From JAJTZA01 sp041749815 (GTDB taxonomy: Bacteria > Verrucomicrobiota > Verrucomicrobiia > Chthoniobacterales > Terrimicrobiaceae): a stretch of 19,072 nt of DNA. The position numbers and the translations under genes were made by a program. The DNA lies in contig JBGTAR010000245.1 of NCBI GenBank assembly GCA_041749815.1, positions 1 through 19,072 of the forward strand, in the 5' to 3' direction. This document shows, in pieces, positions 15,120 through 19,072 of the stretch; position 1 is the stretch's first letter, and each line of letters starts with the position of its first letter. Below the pieces are notes generated by a model that was not told the origin of the DNA, did no database searches, and saw only the letters and a list, made by a program, of their open reading frames with translations.

Positions 15120-15623
15120 TTTGTTTTCGTTAAAAGGTGCGAGGGCATTCCGGACTTCCACTGAAACCGCTTTGTGGTTGGCTGTCGATGGCTTAGTGCC
15201 TGGCTCATATTCGTAAATCAACTCACCGGGCAGGGTCGGAAAGAGGTCTCGGAGATCATCACTCGTGATTCCCGTGAATAATTCTTCGACTATCTTGCGA
15301 CTGGTCGAAAGGTCGTAAACCCCGCCGTAAATCAAGTCATAATACTGCTCGATGAAGAACTGCGAGCGATCTCCATAGTCTGCGAAGTCCACTGAAGATA
15401 GGCCATCTCCGACATCAATCTGGAGGAATCCCCCTTCGTGATGGAGGCGTTCCAGTGCCCCAATCGCCGAGGACAGAGCGATCTCCTCAAGCTTAATCCG
15501 GGATCGCTTAATGGTGCGTCCGAAGAGACGGAGGCTCGGATTGCCGCTTGGCTCTTCGCAGCTGACATCACGCCCAATTGTGCGCTTCCCTGCGCCGTCT
15601 CGGTATGTTGCTCGGAGCATCAT
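15114..15623 (-). CDS. Hypothetical cassette protein, 169 residues
   Basis: A mixed alpha/beta soluble protein with no recognised family. Visible elements are a polar start (M-M-L-R-A-T-Y-R-D-G-A-G-K-R), the helix I-K-L-E-E-I-A-L-S-S-A-I-G-A-L-E-R-L, the strand G-G-F-L-Q-I-D-V-G-D-G-L-S-S-V-D-F-A-D, an aromatic segment F-F-I-E-Q-Y-Y-D-L-I-Y-G-G-V-Y and the C-terminal S-V-E-V-R-N-A-L-A-P-F. No signal peptide or membrane segment. Two consecutive ATG codons open it at 15623 and 15620, eight A-rich bases after the attC3 right box. The stop codon TAA is part of the attC4 left box, the classical integron arrangement. Opening box GTTATCA and closing box GGATAAC are complementary at 6 of 7, marking an intact cassette. 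Confidence 0.75.
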   Translation of the reverse strand: MMLRATYRDGAGKRTIGRDVSCEEPSGNPSLRLFGRTIKRSRIKLEEIALSSAIGALERLHHEGGFLQIDVGDGLSSVDFADYGDRSQFFIEQYYDLIYGGVYDLSTSRKIVEELFTGITSDDLRDLFPTLPGELIYEYEPGTKPSTANHKAVSVEVRNALAPFNENKG

Positions 15624-15630
15624 TTTTTGA

Positions 15631-15696
15631 TGATAACGTTAAGCGTGCGCCAAGAACGAGCGCAGCGAGAGAGTTGGCACGACGCGCTTGTTCGAC
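15631..15696 (-). repeat. attC3 (66 bp), after the DUF6188-like cassette gene
   Basis: Left box GTCGAAC (15690-15696); right box GTTATCA (15631-15637). The arms read GTGCCAA and TTGGCGCAC on the minus strand, pairing with extra bases, with further complementarity AAGCG/CGCTT outside. The central loop CTCTCGCTGCGCTCG is itself nearly palindromic. The left box is exactly complementary to the cassette's opening box GTTCGAC. The most canonical site in the array. Confidence 0.82.
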
Positions 15697-15700
15697 GAAT

Positions 15701-16060
15701 TTAGATTACCCATAATTTATCCTCTCCATCAAAGGATATCTGCATGGCCTCATACTGATCACTGTCATCATTCAGGTGAATCTCAATACCGTCTTTCAAA
15801 GTGATCACGATAAGACGATCAGTAACTATCTCACAACTTGTCGCATCACGATTCATGATATCGTAAAATCCAGGCTCAGGCCACTTTCCTTCTTCCCATG
15901 ACGCATGAATTTCCCCGTCACGAATTACCTTAATGTCGGACTGGATGGCAAAATTAACGCGTCCAAAAGTAAACTGTATATCAAACTGACCAACTCGGAC
16001 TTGAGTGGTGAATTCTCCTACAACAGGAGATAAATCTAAGTCAGCAGGAATCCGGTACAT
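15701..16060 (-). CDS. DUF6188-like cassette protein, 119 residues
   Basis: A small, acidic, all-beta soluble protein. The pattern is V-G-E-F-T-T-Q-V-R-V-G-Q-F-D-I-Q-F-T-F-G, then N-F-A-I-Q-S-D-I-K-V-I, a loop, T-D-R-L-I-V-I-T-L-K-D-G-I-E-I-H-L-N-D-D-S-D-Q-Y-E-A-M-Q-I and a final D-K-L-W-V-I. The x-L-x-D-G-x-x-I-x-x-x-x-D-x-x-x-Y-E-A-x-x-I block near the C-terminus is how I remember DUF6188 and related small hypothetical proteins found near toxin-immunity loci and in cassettes; this link is tentative and no function follows. ATG at 16060 lies six bases after the attC2 right box. The TAA stop is 4 bases from attC3. Its opening and closing boxes match 7/7, so this is the clearest complete cassette. 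Confidence 0.78.
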   Translation of the reverse strand: MYRIPADLDLSPVVGEFTTQVRVGQFDIQFTFGRVNFAIQSDIKVIRDGEIHASWEEGKWPEPGFYDIMNRDATSCEIVTDRLIVITLKDGIEIHLNDDSDQYEAMQISFDGEDKLWVI

Positions 16061-16066
16061 TTTTAT

Positions 16067-16123
16067 GTCGAACGTTAACCAGCAGCCACCGAACGAAGCG
16101 AGGTTGGCTGACTGGTCTTAGAC
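16067..16123 (-). repeat. attC2 (57 bp), at the 3' end of the Sel1 cassette gene
   Basis: Left box GTCTAAG (16117-16123) and right box GTTCGAC (16067-16073). Inner arms CAGCCAACC and GGTGGCTG pair with an extra A, around the loop TCGCTTCGTTC, matching the layout of short attC sites such as those of aadA cassettes. The Sel1 reading frame runs through nearly all of the site and stops inside it. Confidence 0.8.
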
Positions 16124-16599
16124 TTCTTTCTTGTTATGAAGCGTATGACTCTACTGGCCTTTTTATAGCCTTTTGTGGCTGCTTCAGTGATATGCTTTCG
16201 AGCCATCTTTCGATCCTCTGAAACTCCCAAGCCTTTCCAATACATTTTGCCCAACATGTAGTGTGACCCAACATGCTCTTTATCCAAGGCACGGAGAAAC
16301 CATGCCTTTGCTGTAGTGTAGTCGTCTTCGTAGAAGGCAGTCTCTCCAAGGCTATACATCGCTCTCGGTTCTCCCAATCGGGCGGACTTTTTATACCATT
16401 CTTTGGCCTTAGCAACGTTTCTGGGAATGCTTGGAGTGCTGTTCAGATAGAACCACCCCATGGCAAGAATGGCGTCTTTGTGTCCTTCTTCCGCGGCTTC
16501 CTGGTTAAGTCTAAACGAAAGGTCAAGATCTTGGGGCATGTGATTTCCATGCAACGCATCAAGACTCTTATTGTATTTTATGATGGCGTTATTAGTCAT
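16075..16599 (-). CDS. Sel1-repeat (TPR-like) protein, first cassette gene
   Basis: A 174-residue solenoid protein with Sel1 repeats and no signal peptide. Repeats are visible as A-A-E-E-G-H-K-D-A-I-L-A-M-G-W-F-Y-L, then A-K-E-W-Y-K-K-S-A-R-L-G-E-P-R-A-M-Y-S-L-G, next A-K-A-W-F-L-R-A-L-D-K-E-H-V-G-S-H-Y-M-L-G-K-M-Y-W-K-G-L-G-V and A-R-K-H-I-T-E-A-A-T-K-G-Y-K-K-A. Such repeats mediate protein-protein contacts; no partner is indicated. The last 17 or so residues (K-K-S-K-T-S-Q-P-T-S-L-R-S-V-A-A-G) are encoded by attC2 itself, so the natural end of the protein was probably altered when the cassette formed. ATG at 16599 lies 16 bases after the attC1 right box. Confidence 0.82.
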   Translation of the reverse strand: MTNNAIIKYNKSLDALHGNHMPQDLDLSFRLNQEAAEEGHKDAILAMGWFYLNSTPSIPRNVAKAKEWYKKSARLGEPRAMYSLGETAFYEDDYTTAKAWFLRALDKEHVGSHYMLGKMYWKGLGVSEDRKMARKHITEAATKGYKKASRVIRFITRKKSKTSQPTSLRSVAAG

Positions 16600-16615
16600 C
16601 GCTTTGTATTCGATT

Positions 16616-16674
16616 GTCTAACAGTATTATTGAACAACACGCTGTAATTGACCTGCAAATGCAGCGTGTTGTAT
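16616..16674 (-). repeat. attC1 or array-proximal recombination site
   Basis: Right box GTTAGAC (16616-16622) fits GTTRRRY exactly. A perfect 11-bp inverted repeat, ACAACACGCTG/CAGCGTGTTGT, spans 16634-16644/16662-16672 with a 17-base loop. A left box may be ATACAAC (16668-16674), which overlaps the stem, so the architecture is less canonical. As nothing array-like lies upstream, this may be the truncated first site of the array. It complements the Sel1 closing box GTCTAAG at 6 of 7. Confidence 0.6.
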
Positions 16675-17032
16675 AACTCCTACAAATACGGCATCGAAGG
16701 GCAGACTTCGTCCATGGCGTTGCATGGAGCATTTTTTAACTCCATAGAAACCCCTGCTCAAGAAAAAACGGATGAAAATCGCGCTACGTGTTCATGGCAG
16801 GTCCAGGGGGCTTGGGCCTCCGGTATCCGGGCGTTTTAGGACATGCAGGGAAATCATGGTAACGGGTGACGGGTGGCGGGTGAGGATCCGATCCTCTCTC
16901 TCTGCTGTGCTCTGGATCTACTGCAAAAACCGATCATTCAGGAGAAATTTGTTCCAAATTCCTCTACTCGGATTTCCGGAGTGGCTGGCTTTCTCTGAAT
17001 CTGTGTACTCTGTGTCATTTGCCAGCGTTAGA
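16675..17032. other. Gene-free stretch upstream of the cassette array
   Basis: No coding region is convincing here and no integrase or attI is present. It contains a terminator-shaped element on the plus strand (TCCATG/CATGGA at 16711-16716/16723-16728, then TTTTTT at 16732-16737) with no gene upstream. Low-complexity text such as CTGTGTACTCTGTGTC near 17001 resembles extragenic repeats common in this bacterial group. GTGGCTGGCTTTCTC at 16981 is a partial copy of the tandem repeat that follows. Confidence 0.55.
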
Positions 17033-17128
17033 GGGCTTGAAAAGTGGCTGGCCGTCTCGCTACGCTCGGCTGTGGTTAAAGGGCTTGAAAAATGGCTGGC
17101 CGTCTCGCTGTGCTCGGCTGTGGTTAGA
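17033..17128. repeat. 48-bp tandem direct repeat, two copies
   Basis: Copy 1 (17033-17080) and copy 2 (17081-17128) both begin GGGCTTGAAAA and end GGTTAAA or GGTTAGA, differing at 4 of 48 positions by eye. A 15-base partial match occurs at 16981, and a few bases of a further copy may follow at 17129. The unit length is divisible by three, so any frame entering it is kept. The VWA gene reads through copy 2 and stops in copy 1. Confidence 0.85.
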
Positions 17129-18874
17129 GGCCTTGTTGGTTCGACGCTTTGTTCTCTTCGTTTCCTTCTGTAAAAATTCCTTCCCGTTTTTGGGATTAAA
17201 GGTGTGAGATAGGCCGCCGTTGGTGGTTCGGGGCGCGGTCCCCGTGAGCCACCAATTCCAGAGCATGAGGGCAGCAAACAGGAACGCTCCCAACACATCC
17301 AGGAACCCCCCTTCGGCGTTGGTCGTCCTGCGGGCTTCAAACACGCTTGCAGGGGATTGACCCGAAGCGGCGTTGCGGAGATCTGACTCTCTTGGATCGC
17401 CGAATTGCGCAGCTCCGTCAAAGAGTGGTTTGCCATCCTTATCACGATGACTAAACAACTGCGGGGTGTTGGGCGCATGTGTTGGCGCATCCCCGGGGTT
17501 GGGCAGGCGTTCGCCGACGGCGACGTTGGCGGCGGCGTAAGCGGACTTTTCTTTTCGGCGACCTTCTAGAAATCGATGAATCAGCAGCGCAAACGCCGGG
17601 AGGCGGGTGGCATTGGAGGCCGCCACATCAAAATTAAAAACCAGCTGGGGGGCGGCGTCATTTGGACGGATAAAAATCAGCGGTCGCTGACCTTGCCAAA
17701 GCAAAACGATGTCCGTCTCGCGGGTCGGAGCCTTGAGGGAATCGCGAGCGAGCAATCCGCGCCAGTCGAGGCCATCCATGAGGGGATCATTTTCGGCGAC
17801 CGGTTCACCTGGCAGCAGGCTGAGGGATTTTGCGGGGTCTTTGACAAACAGAATTGCCGACCCTTTGGGCCATGCGGGATCGAGGGGGTCGTATTCACTC
17901 AGCACAAGATCCTGAACACCAGTGGCAACCGGCTCGGCCATGCGCATGAGACGATCGAAGAGTTCGCCGGGTGCGGCTTGGATTCCCAGGGGTTTTTGAA
18001 CTGGGATCACCAAGGGCAAAACATTGTCGATCGGGAGGGCATCTGATGGTAGCTCCAGGGTGAGATTCGCCGAATCCGGGGGAAATCCTCCGGAGATCTC
18101 AGCGATCCCATCCTTGGAAAGCGGCGTCTCGGTCCATGATTCTGCTCCCCCCACCCGCCAGAGGATGGCACTTTTGGGCTCCTTGGAAAAATCGCGAAGA
18201 ATGGCCGTCCATTGATTGCCCTCCACCGTGCCAGAAAGAAAGGCGGCATTGTCGGTGGGCCGACCGCTGGCCATCCAGTCAACTCCCTCCGGAAGTTCAG
18301 CGTCCTCGGGAGGGTGGTCGGTGATAAGGACCACCGCTCCCTGCGCACCCGCAAGTCTTCGGGCCAGCGTGAGTGCCTCCGAAAAATCATGATCACCCCG
18401 GGATGGGTTCCAGTCTTTTGCGAGTTGCTCTCTCACATCAGAGGCTGAGGACCCCGTCACCAAAGGGGTCGCGTCCGTGCCAAGAACCCGAAACTCCACA
18501 TTCCCTGCCACACCGGCTGCAGATGTGAGGACCTGATCAATGGCCAAAAGCGCCTCCTCACGAAAGGCTGCCATCGATGCCGAGTCGTCCAGCACTACCG
18601 CCACTTTCAAGCTGCTTGTGGGGCTGACCCACCGGGGCCCCGCAAGGACCAGCGCCAACACGGTCACAGCCGCCAGTTGAACCCAAAGCGGCAGCGTGTT
18701 CCGCAAGGTTTGTAGCCTCCTTCCGCCTTCCCGGGATTTGAGCACATCGCTGACCAAAAACAGCGTGCTCGCTGTCACGGTTCGGGACTTCCTGCGGAGT
18801 AAATGAATGACCAGTAACGTCGGGATTCCAAGGAGCGCAAGCAGCCCCCATGGGTTGAGAAAAAAGAGGTTCAT
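17060..18874 (-). CDS. BatA-like membrane protein with von Willebrand factor A domain
   Basis: A 604-residue inner-membrane protein. Residues 1-80 form the N-terminal aerotolerance (BatA) domain: F-L-N-P-W-G-L-L-A-L-L-G-I-P-T-L-L-V-I-H-L-L-R-R-K, and a second helix at about 63-79. A VWA domain follows (about 90-210) with the metal-binding D-D-S-A-S at 96-100 and L-I-T-D-H-P at 183-188. A beta-rich middle part follows, then a third helix at about 526-543. Proteins of this type often accompany MoxR ATPases and DUF58 proteins, which must lie elsewhere. From about residue 559 the protein is encoded by repeat DNA: a basic K-E-T-K-R-T-K-R-R stretch, then the 48-bp repeat giving N-H-S-R-A twice. So the C-terminal 45 residues are probably an accidental extension. 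ATG at 18874. Confidence 0.85.
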   Translation of the reverse strand: MNLFFLNPWGLLALLGIPTLLVIHLLRRKSRTVTASTLFLVSDVLKSREGGRRLQTLRNTLPLWVQLAAVTVLALVLAGPRWVSPTSSLKVAVVLDDSASMAAFREEALLAIDQVLTSAAGVAGNVEFRVLGTDATPLVTGSSASDVREQLAKDWNPSRGDHDFSEALTLARRLAGAQGAVVLITDHPPEDAELPEGVDWMASGRPTDNAAFLSGTVEGNQWTAILRDFSKEPKSAILWRVGGAESWTETPLSKDGIAEISGGFPPDSANLTLELPSDALPIDNVLPLVIPVQKPLGIQAAPGELFDRLMRMAEPVATGVQDLVLSEYDPLDPAWPKGSAILFVKDPAKSLSLLPGEPVAENDPLMDGLDWRGLLARDSLKAPTRETDIVLLWQGQRPLIFIRPNDAAPQLVFNFDVAASNATRLPAFALLIHRFLEGRRKEKSAYAAANVAVGERLPNPGDAPTHAPNTPQLFSHRDKDGKPLFDGAAQFGDPRESDLRNAASGQSPASVFEARRTTNAEGGFLDVLGAFLFAALMLWNWWLTGTAPRTTNGGLSHTFNPKNGKEFLQKETKRTKRRTNKASNHSRAQRDGQPFFKPFNHSRA

Positions 18875-18914
18875 TCCCGATTGTTACAAGTTGTTCACAA
18901 TTTGCTGACACCCG

Positions 18915-18941
18915 TTGACAGGTTGTGTGTGGCAATGATAG
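18915..18941 (+). promoter_or_regulatory. Candidate promoter of the HNH endonuclease gene
   Basis: A consensus -35 TTGACA at 18915-18920 is followed after 15 bp by a -10-like TGATAG at 18936-18941, a slightly short spacer. TGACA also occurs 10 bp upstream, giving TGACA-N5-TGACA, one helical turn apart, a possible regulator site. The 91-bp gap is shared with the divergent VWA gene. Confidence 0.4.
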
Positions 18942-18965
18942 CGTGTCCGCGTTCGAAAGAAAACC

Positions 18966-19072
18966 ATGGAATTGCTTTTGGAACAACCCGTGCTTGTGCT
19001 GAACCGCCTTTGGCAGGCGGTGAACACCTGTTCCGTCCGAAGGGCCTTCACGCTCCTGTATCAGGGACATGC
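18966..19072 (+). CDS. HNH endonuclease, short form (partial, N-terminus only)
   Basis: The first 35 codons are present and the gene runs off the window end. The sequence M-E-L-L-L-E-Q-P-V-L-V-L-N-R-L-W-Q-A-V-N then T-C-S-V-R-R-A-F-T-L-L-Y-Q-G-H matches the N-terminal region of a conserved family of small HNH nucleases, where V-L-V-L-N-x-x-x-x-x-x-N-x-x-S-V-R-R-A precedes the HNH domain. The catalytic HNH residues are outside the window, so the call rests on this leader alone. The biological role of the family is not established. No strong ribosome binding site (only GAAAG). Divergent from the VWA gene. Confidence 0.72.
   Translation, partial: MELLLEQPVLVLNRLWQAVNTCSVRRAFTLLYQGH

Larger units (their letters stand above)
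12364..16674 (-). mobile_element. Integron gene-cassette array without an integrase (attC cluster)
   Basis: Eight attC-like sites and eight small genes, all in minus orientation, alternate through this stretch. Sites have outer boxes near RYYYAAC and GTTRRRY, complementary inner arms with one or two unpaired bases, and lengths from 57 to 125 bp. Stop codons lie inside or within a few bases of sites, and most genes start 7-30 bases after the previous site, as in integron cassettes. For most cassettes the opening box complements the closing box (7/7 for the 119-residue gene, 6/7 for three others, weaker for the last ones). No tyrosine recombinase or attI was found in the window, so this fits a cluster of attC sites lacking integrase. 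The array runs from high to low coordinates. The pattern is seen; mobility is inferred. Confidence 0.8.

Noticed and set aside
12364..16674. CRISPR array
   Set aside because: The regularly placed palindromes differ in sequence and length and are separated by genes, not by short uniform spacers.
12364..16674. Defence island or toxin-immunity locus as the explanation of the small genes
   Set aside because: No restriction, nuclease or toxin domain is recognisable, and the recombination sites explain the clustering better; individual cargo could still have such roles.
16711..16737. Hairpin TCCATG/CATGGA followed by six T bases, like an intrinsic terminator
   Set aside because: It points along the plus strand where no gene ends; the short stem is weak and it is probably coincidental.
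16918..17490. 190-codon ORF on the minus strand
   Set aside because: It overlaps the VWA gene in another frame, has no domain, and consists partly of translated repeat DNA.

Overview
The window looks like the chromosome of a free-living Gram-negative bacterium, most probably from the Verrucomicrobiota or a close PVC relative. This rests on a lipoprotein adaptor and RND pump (so an outer membrane exists), a secreted parallel beta-helix protein of the kind common in that group, a BatA-like VWA protein divergent from a short-form HNH nuclease, and very few clear Shine-Dalgarno sites. The assignment is an inference from gene style; no rRNA, tRNA or CRISPR was seen.

Layout. 1-89: start of an exported protein, minus strand. 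348-917: periplasmic chalcone isomerase-like protein, convergent with an AGCS sodium:amino-acid symporter (931-2286). 2434-7420: three-gene efflux operon, TetR regulator, lipoprotein membrane-fusion adaptor and RND pump (the last two overlap by 4 bp), with a candidate operator before it. 7502-9524: three minus-strand genes, an NAD(P)H-dependent FMN reductase, a small membrane protein, and an SDR-fold protein lacking the catalytic Tyr and Lys. 9938-11893: secreted right-handed beta-helix protein between two imperfect direct repeats of about 57 bp.

12010-16674 is the most unusual part. Eight or nine small, mostly unrecognised genes all lie on the minus strand. They are separated by imperfect palindromes with the architecture of integron attC recombination sites: RYYYAAC-like and GTTRRRY-like outer boxes, paired inner arms with one or two unpaired bases, and stop codons in or next to the site. 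The seven bases that open a cassette are usually nearly complementary to the box that closes the same cassette, as expected if each was once a circle. No tyrosine recombinase is in the window, so this is best described as a cluster of attC sites lacking an integrase, with cargo including Sel1-repeat, probable DUF6188, DUF4288 and DUF3592 proteins and several orphans.

16675-17140 holds no gene but has extragenic repeat material, including a 48-bp tandem duplication into which the 3' end of the VWA gene (17060-18874) now reads. An HNH endonuclease gene starts at 18966 and runs off the window.

The efflux operon and the symporter are self-contained units. The cassette genes probably have no common pathway and share only their mode of acquisition.
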